A stretch of 64,000 nt of DNA from Hyphomonadaceae bacterium (GTDB lineage: Bacteria > Pseudomonadota > Alphaproteobacteria > Caulobacterales > Maricaulaceae): the NCBI GenBank assembly GCA_013001295.1, contig JABDMW010000028.1:124001-188000 (forward strand), in the 5' to 3' direction. The notes beneath the pieces were generated by a model. That model saw only the letters and a list, made by a program, of their open reading frames with translations. It was not told the DNA's origin and did not search any database. Below, piece by piece: positions 38,791 to 48,605 of this stretch. The first letter of the stretch is position 1, and every line of letters begins with the position of its first letter. Both the position numbers and the translations under genes were made by a program.

Positions 38791-39820
38791 CGGACCCTGT
38801 AAATAAGGTCGGCTGTACGAGCTCTAATGGCGCACTTAACCCTAAATGGGCAAACGCATGCGGCGTCGCCACCCGGCCGCGCGGTGTGCGTTGCAAGAAA
38901 CCTTTCTGAATGAGATACGGCTCGATCACGTCCTCAAGCGCGTCGCGCGCCTCTGACAGGGCTGCGGCCATGGTGTCGGCACCAACGGGTCCGCCGGAGA
39001 ACATCTCACACAAGGCGCGCAAATAGCGCATATCCTGGGAATCCAGTCCGATATCATCCACACCAAGCCGGACCAACGCCGCGTCGGCCACCTTGGCATC
39101 AATTGTGGTGGCGCCTGCATCTTCGGCCAAATCCCGGACCCGACGGAGGAGACGTCCAGCCACACGCGGTGTGCCCCGCGCGCGTCGTGCGATCTCAAGA
39201 GCCCCCTCTGCGGTCATATCGACCCCGAGCTTGCCGCCAGCGCGGGCAACGATCTTGGTCAATTCGACCTCGTCATAAAATTCCAGACGTACCGGAATCC
39301 CGAACCGGTCGCGTAATGGTGTGGCCAACAGACCTGCACGCGTTGTCGCCCCGACCAACGTGAACGGAGCCAGATCAATTTTGATCGAGCGAGCCGCCGG
39401 GCCCTCCCCGATAATCAGATCAAGCTCGAAGTCCTCAAGCGCAGGATACAGGATTTCCTCAACCGTCGGGTTCAGCCTGTGGATTTCATCAATGAACAAG
39501 ACATCGCGCGGCTCCAGATTGGTCAGCAGCGCAGCCAAATCCCCGGCTTTCGAAATGACCGGGCCGGAGGTAGCCCGAAAATTGACGCCTAGTTCCCGTG
39601 CAACGATTTGCGCCAAAGTGGTTTTACCAAGTCCTGGTGGGCCGGACAGGAGCAGATGATCCAACGCTTCCTCGCGCCGGCCGGCCGCCTCGACAAATAC
39701 TTTCAGATTGGCAATGGCGGTTTTCTGACCGACAAAATCGTGGAAATTGAGCGGACGCAGCGCTTTGTCGCGCGTATCCCCGATTTGGGCTTCGCTATCA
39801 ATGAGGCGTTCGTCGTCCAT
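38780..39820 (-). CDS. ruvB: Holliday junction ATP-dependent DNA helicase RuvB
   Basis: 346 residues. AAA helicase that drives branch migration with RuvA. Walker [12 protein letters not shown] (about residues 61-71), Walker B LFIDEIHR, and [18 protein letters not shown] (sensor/arginine-finger region) are present. Begins directly after the ruvA stop and overlaps ybgC by 11 bases. Confidence 0.98.
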   Translation of the reverse strand: MDDERLIDSEAQIGDTRDKALRPLNFHDFVGQKTAIANLKVFVEAAGRREEALDHLLLSGPPGLGKTTLAQIVARELGVNFRATSGPVISKAGDLAALLTNLEPRDVLFIDEIHRLNPTVEEILYPALEDFELDLIIGEGPAARSIKIDLAPFTLVGATTRAGLLATPLRDRFGIPVRLEFYDEVELTKIVARAGGKLGVDMTAEGALEIARRARGTPRVAGRLLRRVRDLAEDAGATTIDAKVADAALVRLGVDDIGLDSQDMRYLRALCEMFSGGPVGADTMAAALSEARDALEDVIEPYLIQKGFLQRTPRGRVATPHAFAHLGLSAPLELVQPTLFTGSDDG

Positions 39821-40450
39821 CTAGCTGCTCAATTCTTTCAATGCCGCTTTCACCAGCGCATTGATATCCTGTTCGTCGACTGCATTCTTGGCAGCACTTG
39901 CCACTGCGCGCAAGGCCTCGGACTGCCCAATCCCCAGATTGACCAGGGCGGAGACCGCATCTTTGTGCTGTCCCATCTGAGAAGAATCGACAAGTTGGGA
40001 TGCAGCCACGGAGCTATGAGAAGGTAATCCGGCAGTAACGCCGCGCGCCAGCGGCGGCGCTTTGCCGGCCAATTCGACGGTGATCCGCCCGGCAAGGCTC
40101 GGCCCAACCCCATTGGCCCGCGAAAAGGCCGTCTTATCACCAAGGTTGGCGGCCGACATGATCTCGGCAGGTGTCAGTGTATCGAGAATGGATAGCGCCG
40201 CTTTGGGCCCGACTTTCTGCACGCTTTGCAATTTCACAAACCAGGCCCGGTCTTCATCATCGGCAAACCCGAATAAGGTGATGGCCGTTTCGCGGACATG
40301 GGTTTCCACATGCAGGGTCGCCTGCTCGCCAACGCTCAAACGCCCAAGCGTGCGGCTTCCGCACTGCACCAAATAGCCAACGCCATTGATATCGATGATC
40401 GCCTCGCCGGTGCCGACCATCAAAACTGTGCCTGTGAGCATTCCGATCAT
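39821..40450 (-). CDS. ruvA: Holliday junction branch migration complex subunit RuvA
   Basis: 209 residues. Three domains: OB fold (residues 1-62, MIGMLTGTVL), HhH region (GVGPKAALSILDTL and NGVGPSLAGRITVEL) and a C-terminal UBA-like RuvB-binding domain (KDAVSALVNLGIGQSEALRAV). The linker is normal in length. Starts 4 bases inside the ruvC end. Confidence 0.97.
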   Translation of the reverse strand: MIGMLTGTVLMVGTGEAIIDINGVGYLVQCGSRTLGRLSVGEQATLHVETHVRETAITLFGFADDEDRAWFVKLQSVQKVGPKAALSILDTLTPAEIMSAANLGDKTAFSRANGVGPSLAGRITVELAGKAPPLARGVTAGLPSHSSVAASQLVDSSQMGQHKDAVSALVNLGIGQSEALRAVASAAKNAVDEQDINALVKAALKELSS

Positions 40451-40956
40451 GCAAACCTCCGGTGCAGAGCGCCCGCCGCACTAGCACGGTGGGCATGACA
40501 AATGGCGATGGCGAGCGCATCGGCTGCGTCGCCTGCCTTCACATTCACGCCGGGCAGCAAAACATTCATCATGGCGGCGACCTGAACTTTATCTGCCTGT
40601 CCCGTTCCGACCACCGACTTTTTGACCTTTTTGGCCGAATATTCGCTGACCGGGAGGCCCTGTTGTTTTGGCGCCAGCAAACACATGGCCCGGGCATAGC
40701 CGAGCTTGGCCGCGGAATTCGGATTGTTTTTCAAAAATAGATCTTCCACCGCCGCCTCGTCCGGCTGATGGATACGGACGATATCAGACAGGGCGTCGTA
40801 AAGCTCATTGAGCCGGTTCGGCATTTCCGCCTTGGTATCAGGCTTGATCACACCATTGGCGATATGGCGAAGTTTGGTGCCCTCGGCTTCCACCACGCCC
40901 CAGCCGCATTTCACCAAGCTCGGGTCCAATCCCAATATTCGAATCTTGAAACTCAT
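40447..40956 (-). CDS. ruvC: Crossover junction endodeoxyribonuclease RuvC
   Basis: 169 residues from the ATG at 40956 (SFKIRILGLDPSLVKCGW); an earlier in-frame start would add 12 residues with no support. The catalytic acids are D in GLDPS, E in AVEDLF, and the pair in GDAADALAIAICH. Resolves Holliday junctions produced by RuvAB. First gene of the ruvCAB group. Confidence 0.97.
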   Translation of the reverse strand: MSFKIRILGLDPSLVKCGWGVVEAEGTKLRHIANGVIKPDTKAEMPNRLNELYDALSDIVRIHQPDEAAVEDLFLKNNPNSAAKLGYARAMCLLAPKQQGLPVSEYSAKKVKKSVVGTGQADKVQVAAMMNVLLPGVNVKAGDAADALAIAICHAHRASAAGALHRRFA

Positions 40957-41031
40957 GAAAAGAACATTAGGGAAACATTCAAGCCTTGCCAAGGCAAAAG
41001 AGGTTAATGGAATGTTACCACACAGTCCGGT

Positions 41032-43623
41032 TTAAGACGACATCAACCCGGTCAATCCGCCCGCCGACAAAAGCGCCAAATTACTTAGTGCTCTCGGCAT
41101 TGCCGCTTGACTGGGGGCCGCAATATATATGGGCTCCCAATCGGGGTTGAACTTCTTCTTGAAGGCCCGCAAACCTTGAAATCCATAGAAACGGCCACCG
41201 TATTTGTACACGAAACGACCGATGCGCGACATGAATGAAGTAAAGTTCTTGGCTTCCAGTCCGGACATCGGCGCGGCGCCAAGACTGAAATGTTTATACC
41301 CCTGTGCACTGCCCCAAAGCATAACTTCCGTAAATAGGAATTCCATAACGCCGGTCATGCAGCCTTGTGTGTAGCGCATCAGATCCAGAGAAAGTTCCGT
41401 TCGGTCCGGCGTGTGCCATAAGTTGGAAAACGCAATGATCTCATCATTTTTAATGGCCACAGCAATCGATTGTGACGCGAGAACTTTGCGGTCAAACCGG
41501 CCCAGGGAAAACCCTTTTTCCCGACCTTGATGGTGCTCCAGCCAATTGGCGGAAATCGCTTCCAATCGATCCATGCTATTTGAATGCCCTTCAATACGAC
41601 GAACCTCGAACGTCACGCCTTCGCGGGCCGCCTTATTGCGGGCTTGTCTAAAACGGGCTTTGGTTTTGCCCGCTAAATCGAAATTCTCGATCGGTACCAG
41701 TGCCATTTCCCCGATTTTTTGTACAGAGAGTCCCATGTCGACAAAATCATGAATATTGCGGCTTCGAATGGAGTAAAAACAAGGCCACGCTCCCCACCCG
41801 TCTGCGGTCTCTTGAAACTTCAAAAGCAGTTCGCGGCGTTCGGCCTTCAAGCCAACCGGCTCTCCCAAGGCAATCCAATTGCGACCTTTGACACCATACA
41901 TGATAAAAGAATTGCCGCTCTTGGAAAACAAGAAACGTTTGTCGCCCATCAAAGCCAGATTGGACTCCGATACGGAATTATTCGAGGCATCCAGAATACC
42001 GCGGACTTGCTCCATAATCTCAAAAGAACTCTCAGGTGCGCTCGGGGCTCTGGAAGGCTGCAATAGCCGCCAGACCAGATAAACCAGCATGATCGCCGCG
42101 ACGAGAGCACTTGCACGCAAAAATCGGGACGCATCCGCCTGAAGGCCGAAATTCCACCAAATTTCCTGCGAGTAGGCCTGATTTTTATATGCGTAAAAAC
42201 CGGACCAAGAAGCAAGTGAAACCGTGCCGATCAAGGCGGCCAGTCGCGCCGAGGTTAAGGGGAGTTGGCTAATTTTACCGCGTCTGTGAAAGGCCGGACG
42301 CGCGGAATATAAACACATTGCCAATCCGACCATCAGGACGATCGACGTTATATCCCCGCCTTTCAAATAAGTGAAAACTGCTCCGGCCGGGAATAGCAGG
42401 ATGCCGAACATCCAGGCATTATGTAAGCGTCGCCACATTCCGAGCGAAACGATCAATAACAGTGTACCGACCGCGCTGGCGAACAAATGTGACAATTCAA
42501 TTATCGATTCCGGCACCAGACGCGCCATATATTCTATGCGCGGCACGAACGCGGGCATTGCCGAGGACACCAGCATAACCGCCCCGGTTAGAAAGGTCAG
42601 CGTAGCATATAGAATCGGGGCGATGGCAGAAACGACATTGGCCGCGCGCCGGCCTCCGGACTGAACCAGGGCTCGCGATGCAATCCCTTGCTGGATTGTC
42701 AGAAGCACCATCGAAACGATCAGCGGGAACAAGTAGTAAATTCCGCGGTAAACAACCAGTGCGGCGGCCATCCCCACCACATCCCCGCCGGGGACGAGCA
42801 ACAAGAAGATCGATTCAAAAACGCCGATCCCGCCAGGCAAGCCACTGATTGTTCCCAGGTATTGAGCAGCGACAAACACCGGTATGAAAGCAAGAAGCGT
42901 CAGATCCGAACTCGCCGGAATCAAGACATACAAAACAGCTGCCGCCGCGATCCAGTCGACAATACTGCCGAGCCATTGAATTGCGAGCGTCGTAGACGTC
43001 GGCTTTCGAAACCCGAGCCCTTTATAAGATAAATCTGCCCTGCTTTTTAAAATCCAATGCACTGAGGTTCCGATGATTGATAAAATCGCGACCCCCAGTG
43101 CGATGCTGAGCCCAGGCGGAAATTTAAAAAGCACGTAAAACGTCTGCGTTTGGGCGAGCAAGCCCACAGCTATCAATGAAAACGCCCCCATGATCGACAT
43201 CAGCAATGTCACCGATCCGATGATCGCGACGTCTTTTAAGCTCATACCCCAACTCGAATATAGTCGAAACCTTACCGCATTACTGGTTAAAGCAGCGAAA
43301 CCCAATGTGGACGATATGGCATGTGCACAACAGGACGTAAAAGCGGATTTATACCAGGGCAGACTTTTGTCCGTATAACGAAGTGCCATTCCGTCATATA
43401 AAGCAATCCCCAAATAACTGATGACAGTTGCCAAAAGCGACAAGCCGATCGAGTTGGCGGAGATAGATTTGACGCTGTCAGAAATCGCGCCCAGCGAATA
43501 AGCCTGCATTTCATGTCGAATGACCGCCAGTGCCAAGCCAAAAAACAATACATATATGAGTATCGCGCTTATCCGCTTGGATTTTTGCCACGCACCACTT
43601 CCCATCATCGACTTTATATTCAC
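41032..43623 (-). CDS. mprF: Bifunctional lysylphosphatidylglycerol flippase/synthetase MprF-like
   Basis: 863 residues. The N-terminal half has about 13-14 transmembrane helices with GLPGGIGVFESIFLLL (flippase signature), and the C-terminal cytosolic DUF2156/LPG synthetase domain carries FLFSKSGNSFIMYGVKGRNWIALGEP and FWHLGAAPMSGLE-like segments (here HFSLGAAPMSGLEAKN). MprF transfers an aminoacyl group from tRNA to phosphatidylglycerol and flips it outward, lowering negative charge and giving resistance to cationic peptides. Two starts are possible: the GTG at 43623 or ATGs at 43608/43605. The amino acid used (Lys, Ala) is not decidable. Single gene. Confidence 0.93.
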   Translation of the reverse strand: MNIKSMMGSGAWQKSKRISAILIYVLFFGLALAVIRHEMQAYSLGAISDSVKSISANSIGLSLLATVISYLGIALYDGMALRYTDKSLPWYKSAFTSCCAHAISSTLGFAALTSNAVRFRLYSSWGMSLKDVAIIGSVTLLMSIMGAFSLIAVGLLAQTQTFYVLFKFPPGLSIALGVAILSIIGTSVHWILKSRADLSYKGLGFRKPTSTTLAIQWLGSIVDWIAAAAVLYVLIPASSDLTLLAFIPVFVAAQYLGTISGLPGGIGVFESIFLLLVPGGDVVGMAAALVVYRGIYYLFPLIVSMVLLTIQQGIASRALVQSGGRRAANVVSAIAPILYATLTFLTGAVMLVSSAMPAFVPRIEYMARLVPESIIELSHLFASAVGTLLLIVSLGMWRRLHNAWMFGILLFPAGAVFTYLKGGDITSIVLMVGLAMCLYSARPAFHRRGKISQLPLTSARLAALIGTVSLASWSGFYAYKNQAYSQEIWWNFGLQADASRFLRASALVAAIMLVYLVWRLLQPSRAPSAPESSFEIMEQVRGILDASNNSVSESNLALMGDKRFLFSKSGNSFIMYGVKGRNWIALGEPVGLKAERRELLLKFQETADGWGAWPCFYSIRSRNIHDFVDMGLSVQKIGEMALVPIENFDLAGKTKARFRQARNKAAREGVTFEVRRIEGHSNSMDRLEAISANWLEHHQGREKGFSLGRFDRKVLASQSIAVAIKNDEIIAFSNLWHTPDRTELSLDLMRYTQGCMTGVMEFLFTEVMLWGSAQGYKHFSLGAAPMSGLEAKNFTSFMSRIGRFVYKYGGRFYGFQGLRAFKKKFNPDWEPIYIAAPSQAAMPRALSNLALLSAGGLTGLMSS

Positions 43624-43815
43624 CCAACCAACCCTTTTTTCTGCGCAAGTATTGCCTCGCGCTAATTATGGACGCCATGCGAACTCAACCGCAATTAGTC
43701 GCCTCAACTACCCATACAAATTTATTGTTTGATTTAAAAACCTGGGGCGTTCCTACGCCGCAAGTTTGTTTCATTGCACTACACTTTTATCGTGTATAGA
43801 TTTAAAATAGGTGAA

Positions 43816-43944
43816 TCACCTTGCAGTGCCCCAATAATCCTGGACAAGCTTTTCATTCTTGTCCAAACGATGTCGCGTCTTGCCGCCATAAACCCGTTTC
43901 AACAATCTTTGATTTGCCCACATTTCCGGCAAGGCCCTGCGCAT
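43816..43944 (-). CDS. Candidate 42-residue small protein downstream of the MFS gene
   Basis: An open frame from ATG (43942-43944) to TGA (43816-43818), beginning MRRALPEMWANQRLLKR and ending YWGTAR. It is strongly basic and starts 5 bases after the MFS stop, so it could be translated by coupling. Its first half lies on the repeat copy that recurs at 51756-51787, where the frame is interrupted by a one-base difference. It has no ribosome site of its own, so chance coding is quite possible. Confidence 0.25.
   Translation of the reverse strand: MRRALPEMWANQRLLKRVYGGKTRHRLDKNEKLVQDYWGTAR
43909..43940. repeat. 32-nt direct repeat, left copy
   Basis: Matches 51756-51787 in 28 of 32 bases in the same orientation; core blocks TTGATTTG, ATTTCCGGCAA and GCCCTGC are identical. 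It lies just downstream of the MFS gene, at the left edge of the accessory uptake cluster. Confidence 0.6.
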
Positions 43945-43949
43945 AAAAT

Positions 43950-45215
43950 CTAGTTTTTCAATGCCCGTTCGACACCCTTTTTATAATGGCGGGCCGAATC
44001 CAGATAAAAAATCACGCTTAAGACGTTGAAAACCAAAATCCACATCAAAGCCCTTTGAATTGCTCTGTCCCCTAAAGCTGGCGTAAAATAATCCGACAAC
44101 ATTCCAACCAGTACCGGTCCAAAACCGATCCCGATCAGTGTCAAACTGAGCAACATGACCGCAGATGCCATGGCCCGCATACGCAAAGGGGCCAGTTCCT
44201 GCATCGCGGTGTACGAAATGGACGCATACAACAGGCCGACAATTCCCGGAACCGCATAGGCCAGATAGGCCGTTTGTTTGTCCGGCGCGTTCAAAAACCA
44301 TACAATGAACGGGAACGCGATGACGCCGGTGATTAAAATCATCCAGGGACGCCATCTTAAATCCTTATCCGATAATTTATCGCATAGTGCGCCAATGCCG
44401 ATGGCGCCGATGCCGCCCAGCCCCCCCATAAGAAGACCAAGTGCGACTCCGAGCTCAGCGATCGGTACCTCGTGTACACGGATCAGATAGAGCGGAATCC
44501 CGACAAGAAACGCATTGGCGGAGATACAGACAAACACGCCGCCGAGCAGCAAGCTGACCATGGCCCGTTGTGACAGAAAAAACTTTATCGTCTCGCTAAA
44601 ACTGGGAGTCTCCCCGGTATCAATCAAAGCTTCCGCGCCACCGCGTACCGGTTCAGCGACAGTCAACATCATCAAGGCGGCAACGAGCAATCCCGGAACG
44701 CCAGCCACAAAAAAGGCGGTACGCCAACCGTACTTAGCTGCGACGGCTCCTCCTAATATAAAGCCAATCAAAATTCCGAAGCTGATTCCCGTCGTGTAAA
44801 TCCCAAGAGCCAGAGCCCTTCGCTTAGGAGGAAACATATCAGCGATCATTGCGGTAGCTGGCGGCGTTCCGCCGGCTTCGCCGATCCCGACGCCCATTCG
44901 CGCCAGAGCAAGGTGCCAGAAATTGCCGGCCAAGCCACTCAGCGCCGTCATGCCTGACCAGATCGATAGCGCCAGCGCTATGATATTGCGGCGATTGCCT
45001 CTATCAGCCCAAGCCGCAATCGGTATGCCAAGTATAGCATAAAAGGCCGCAAACATGATACCGGTGAGCAGGCCCAGTTGGGTGTCACTTAACGCAAATT
45101 CGGTTTTAATCGGCTCCTGCAAAATCACCATGATTTGCCGGTCAATATGGTTGAGCGCATAGACCAGTGTCAGGATCGTCAGGATATACCAGCGGTTGGA
45201 AGAACGAGTCGGCAT
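43950..45215 (-). CDS. MFS transporter (spinster-like)
   Basis: 421 residues with twelve predicted transmembrane helices. YALNHIDRQIMVILQEPIKTEF and AAWADRGNRRNIIALALSIWSG are typical of the MFS subgroup related to spinster/hexuronate-type carriers, with the conserved D-R-G loop between helices 2 and 3. These carriers often move organic anions or sphingoid-like amphiphiles. Substrate unknown, but its place as the last gene of the ligase-hydrolase-hydrolase operon (2-base gap) suggests it imports the compound used by those enzymes. Confidence 0.88.
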   Translation of the reverse strand: MPTRSSNRWYILTILTLVYALNHIDRQIMVILQEPIKTEFALSDTQLGLLTGIMFAAFYAILGIPIAAWADRGNRRNIIALALSIWSGMTALSGLAGNFWHLALARMGVGIGEAGGTPPATAMIADMFPPKRRALALGIYTTGISFGILIGFILGGAVAAKYGWRTAFFVAGVPGLLVAALMMLTVAEPVRGGAEALIDTGETPSFSETIKFFLSQRAMVSLLLGGVFVCISANAFLVGIPLYLIRVHEVPIAELGVALGLLMGGLGGIGAIGIGALCDKLSDKDLRWRPWMILITGVIAFPFIVWFLNAPDKQTAYLAYAVPGIVGLLYASISYTAMQELAPLRMRAMASAVMLLSLTLIGIGFGPVLVGMLSDYFTPALGDRAIQRALMWILVFNVLSVIFYLDSARHYKKGVERALKN

Positions 45216-45217
45216 GA

Positions 45218-46138
45218 TTAATCCTGTTTAGAAAGAAATGCGCGTATGTCGAGGGCAAGTTTGCGAGGCTTTTCCTCTTGCGGGACATGGCCTGTGTTTT
45301 CATAAACCAGCAATTCCGCAGACGTCATGGCCTCAAGGAATTTTTGGCCGTGGGCGCTCGGAACCATAACGTCCCGGTCTCCCCAGACAATCAGCGTCGG
45401 TGCCTTGACTTTACCTATGTCTTGTACAGGGTCCGGCAACGTAAAACTTTCAGCCCGTTTGACAAATGCCTCGCCATTACCGGGACGTTGCATCATATAG
45501 GTGATATCCTGGATGCGTTGATCCGGCAGCTTTTCCGGGTCTGCAAACAAAGCCCGCGTCGCCTGCTTGACGCCGGCGGCGGGGGCTTTTGTCAGGTAAA
45601 TCTTGACCATTGCCGGAACTTTTTGAGGCTGCTCCGTAACGCCATTAATGGAAAATCCACTAGGCGCAATCAAGACGAGCCCGGATACATTTTCCAGGTT
45701 TTCGGTGGCGGCTCGCCACGAGACCAAACCACCTAAAGAATTGCCGACGAGGACAGGGTTTTCGAGTTCAAGCTTGTTGATCAATTTTTGAAGTATTAAG
45801 ACCGTGTCCTCATTAGAATATCGTTCTTTTGGGTCCGGTCCGGTCAGGCCGTGTCCGGGCAAATCTAAACGGATAACGCGATAGTCCTTTTTGAGGTCAT
45901 TGGCCAACGCGTCCCAAGTTTCGAGAGACGAAGTAAATCCGTGCACCAAGACAAGTGTTCTTGCATCTTGTGGGCCTTCATCACGGACCCGCAAACCGAC
46001 ACCATCAATTATAACTATACGGTCCGATGAACTGAAATAAGGACTATCTGAGGCGGAGATCGGCGCTTCGGTGGTTTGACCGCAGGAGTTGAAAAACAAG
46101 ACCATAAACAACGCGGCAACTATGCTCATATATCTCAT
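45218..46138 (-). CDS. Alpha/beta hydrolase lipoprotein
   Basis: 306 residues. Lipobox FFNSCGQ, so probably membrane-anchored towards the periplasm. The lid-less alpha/beta fold has VHGFTSSLETW (oxyanion HGF), nucleophile GNSLGG, catalytic aspartate in WGDRDVMVP and histidine in TGHVPQEEKP. Typical of the MhpC/haloalkane dehalogenase-like branch. Follows the other hydrolase gene with a 4-base ATGA overlap. Two hydrolases, one exported and one cytoplasmic, suggest stepwise ester cleavage. Confidence 0.88.
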   Translation of the reverse strand: MRYMSIVAALFMVLFFNSCGQTTEAPISASDSPYFSSSDRIVIIDGVGLRVRDEGPQDARTLVLVHGFTSSLETWDALANDLKKDYRVIRLDLPGHGLTGPDPKERYSNEDTVLILQKLINKLELENPVLVGNSLGGLVSWRAATENLENVSGLVLIAPSGFSINGVTEQPQKVPAMVKIYLTKAPAAGVKQATRALFADPEKLPDQRIQDITYMMQRPGNGEAFVKRAESFTLPDPVQDIGKVKAPTLIVWGDRDVMVPSAHGQKFLEAMTSAELLVYENTGHVPQEEKPRKLALDIRAFLSKQD

Positions 46139-47004
46139 TGGATTGTGCTCAGGAATGTTTCAATTGCTTTTCGCGCTTCAGGCTCGTCCAACATAGGGGC
46201 GTGACCAATACCTGGCACCGTCACTTTTTGACAATTTGGGTGCTGCGCCCCCATTTTTTCCAATGTTTCGACTGACAGAATATCTGATGTTCCGCCGCGA
46301 ACGATCAGTATCGGGACGTCGCCGAGCGTAGCAAATAGCGGCCACATATCCGCTGGAGCCGCGGCTTCAGGCTCATCTTTGATGGGCGCACTTATTGCAG
46401 GATCATAGGAGAAATGGATCAGACCGTCATCGCGTTGTTCACACGTGCGTTTGGCAAATGCGATCCAATCATTGTCCGAATATTCGGGAAAAGCAATCGC
46501 GCCAATTTTGCGCACCGCCATTGTCGCGGCTTGCCAATTGGGGAAAGGTCGAGCTTCGCCAACATAATTTTTGATCCGCTCCAAACCTTTCGGGTCGATT
46601 TCAGGCCCGATATCATTGAGGATTGCCGCTTTGAAAACGCCGGGCCTCAAGGCCGACATCAACATGATCATTATTCCGCCCATAGAGGTTCCGATCGCAA
46701 TCGGCCTCTCAAGTCCCAAATGATCGACCAATGTGAACATATCGGCGCAATACACATCTGGCCGGTAATTTGATGCTTCAGTGTCATAATCCGAGCGGCC
46801 GCGGCCGCGCTGATCAACGCTGATTACTCTGAAACGGTCACAAAGATTTATTGCCAAATCGTGGAAGTCGGCCGAGTTGCGCGTAAGGCCATGCATGCAG
46901 AGAATTGTATCGCTGACATTTCCGGGATTGTAGTCGCGCGCATACAAAGTCAGACCGTCCGCGCTCCTATAAGATAGTTCTTTATATGACTTAGTCATAT
47001 TCAA
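46135..47004 (-). CDS. Cytoplasmic alpha/beta hydrolase
   Basis: 289 residues without a signal peptide. Oxyanion loop MHGLTRNSADFHDLA, nucleophile GTSMGG, and the histidine in GIGHAPMLDEPEA; the acid is probably in IVRGGTSDIL. In the broad 2-hydroxymuconate/meta-cleavage-product hydrolase group. Substrate unknown. Overlaps the ligase gene by 14 bases and the next hydrolase by 4. Confidence 0.88.
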   Translation of the reverse strand: MNMTKSYKELSYRSADGLTLYARDYNPGNVSDTILCMHGLTRNSADFHDLAINLCDRFRVISVDQRGRGRSDYDTEASNYRPDVYCADMFTLVDHLGLERPIAIGTSMGGIMIMLMSALRPGVFKAAILNDIGPEIDPKGLERIKNYVGEARPFPNWQAATMAVRKIGAIAFPEYSDNDWIAFAKRTCEQRDDGLIHFSYDPAISAPIKDEPEAAAPADMWPLFATLGDVPILIVRGGTSDILSVETLEKMGAQHPNCQKVTVPGIGHAPMLDEPEARKAIETFLSTIQ

Positions 47005-48553
47005 CGTCCTCGTAATCCTTGCGCAACTCGCGTTTCAGGATTTTTCCATTTGGATTGCGAAGGATTTCGTCCACAATTTTCACATCCGCAACACGCTGTT
47101 GTTTTCCAAGTCGTGCATTTACCCAGTCTTTAATCGCGTTCGCATCACCATCTGGCGTTCGCAGGGCGACCAAGGCAATAGGTGTTTCTCCCCACCGGTT
47201 ACTTTTGACGCCGATCACAGCGACATCTTCAACTTCATCATGCGTGGCGATCACCGCTTCAATATCCTGAGGGTAAATATTCTGTCCGCCAGACAGAATC
47301 ATGTCTTTCTTACGGTCAACAATATATAGGAAATTGTCTACGTCGAGATATCCAATGTCACCGGTTCGCAACCAGTGTGTCCCATTTGTATCGACAAACA
47401 AAGTCTCAAGTGTCGCTTGTTTTCGCCCAAGATATTCCGGCATAACGATACGCCCACACGCCAAGATTTCTCCCGATTGCCCGACCTGACAAACTTTGTC
47501 GTCGTCGTCCAGGATCATGAGGTCCGTCCCCAACAGGGGTTTTCCAACCGAGTCCATATGGCCACTTGCATCTTCGGGATCCAAAGTCGTTATCACACCT
47601 TCGGTCAATCCGTAGAGTTCTATTATCCCGCAAGGAAAACGATCAAACATTGATGTTCTGATTGGCGCACGCAAAGGCGAACCGGCACTCATCATGCCTT
47701 GCATAGATGTAACATCGAATTCTTCATGCCCAGGAACATCCATCATTCTCTCATACATGATCGGTACCATAGCAAGATGAGTGATGCGGTCGCGTTCAAT
47801 TTGCGACCATAATGATGGAGCGTCGAATTTTCGCGAGATATAAATTGTTCCACCCGCCAACAAAGCACACAACATACCCACCCAGGTTATATTGGAGTAC
47901 ATGCCAATGGTGGCGAGAAAACGGGCCGAACTATTGTAACGCAATGCAATGGATAGATCATATGCCCAATCGCGTCTGCCTTGATGAGTGTGGACGATGC
48001 CTTTCGGTTGGCCTGTCGTCCCGGAAGAATAAATTATATTGAGATAGTGTTGCGGTTCAATCCTGACATCAGGCGTATCGCTGGACTGCGCATCACGCCA
48101 TTTTTCAAATGATCGCCACCCTTGTCGACCGGCCTCGGCACAAATCCGGTTTTTCCATGTTTTTTCGGGTAGCTGATCCGCAATGGATTCCAACCGCAAT
48201 GCCTGATCTCCAGTTGCTATAATCGCTTTGGCGCCGCTATCTAAGATCATATTATTGATTGCGTCATCACTCACAGACGTATTGAGAGGTGCCGAAACAA
48301 ACCCGCCCGTCATGATCCCAAATAAAGCCTCGGCCATCGCCATACCATTCGACATCAACACAACAACGCAATCACCTTTTTTCAAGCCCATCGCGGAAAG
48401 GCCATTGGCAATCTGATTATTTCGCGTTGTAAATGCGTCCCAATTGAGCGCTTCATCGTCGGCTATGATCGCCGGTTTGTTGGCGCGCCATTTTCCATGC
48501 AGAGCGAATATGTCAGGTAGCAACGGGTCGGTTTTTTGGATAATTTTACTCAT
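46991..48553 (-). CDS. AMP-dependent acyl-CoA/acid ligase
   Basis: 520 residues from the ATG at 48553; the open frame upstream runs into the TetR gene and is not used. ANL-superfamily motifs: YSSGTTGQPKGIVHTH (P-loop), ELYGLTEG, WLRTGDIGYLD and the C-terminal catalytic lysine in NPNGKILKREL. It activates a carboxylic acid with ATP and usually transfers it to CoA. The exact acid is not predictable; the surrounding hydrolases and carriers suggest an aromatic, cyclic or fatty acid released from an ester. First gene of the leftward operon, 52 bases from the divergent TetR gene. Confidence 0.9.
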   Translation of the reverse strand: MSKIIQKTDPLLPDIFALHGKWRANKPAIIADDEALNWDAFTTRNNQIANGLSAMGLKKGDCVVVLMSNGMAMAEALFGIMTGGFVSAPLNTSVSDDAINNMILDSGAKAIIATGDQALRLESIADQLPEKTWKNRICAEAGRQGWRSFEKWRDAQSSDTPDVRIEPQHYLNIIYSSGTTGQPKGIVHTHQGRRDWAYDLSIALRYNSSARFLATIGMYSNITWVGMLCALLAGGTIYISRKFDAPSLWSQIERDRITHLAMVPIMYERMMDVPGHEEFDVTSMQGMMSAGSPLRAPIRTSMFDRFPCGIIELYGLTEGVITTLDPEDASGHMDSVGKPLLGTDLMILDDDDKVCQVGQSGEILACGRIVMPEYLGRKQATLETLFVDTNGTHWLRTGDIGYLDVDNFLYIVDRKKDMILSGGQNIYPQDIEAVIATHDEVEDVAVIGVKSNRWGETPIALVALRTPDGDANAIKDWVNARLGKQQRVADVKIVDEILRNPNGKILKRELRKDYEDVEYD

Positions 48554-48605
48554 CTCGGCACCGGATATATTTGACGTTGATCGGTTCGCGCACCATAGTA
48601 TTGGC
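48554..48605. promoter_or_regulatory. Divergent control region between ligase operon and TetR gene
   Basis: Only 52 bases separate the two start codons, so promoters and the operator of TetR must lie here or within the coding ends. I see no perfect palindrome; the TTGACGTTGATCGG part is the likeliest place for a half-site. The call rests on the gene layout. Confidence 0.35.

Larger units (their letters stand above)
43624..43949. other. Intergenic region with one copy of a 32-nt repeat and a small open frame
   Basis: About 325 bases between mprF (start) and the MFS gene (end). It includes the 32-nt sequence shared with 51756-51787, and a 42-codon open frame on the minus strand starting 5 bases after the MFS stop. 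AT-rich sequence at 43730-43810 should contain the mprF promoter. No other gene is visible. Confidence 0.5.
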
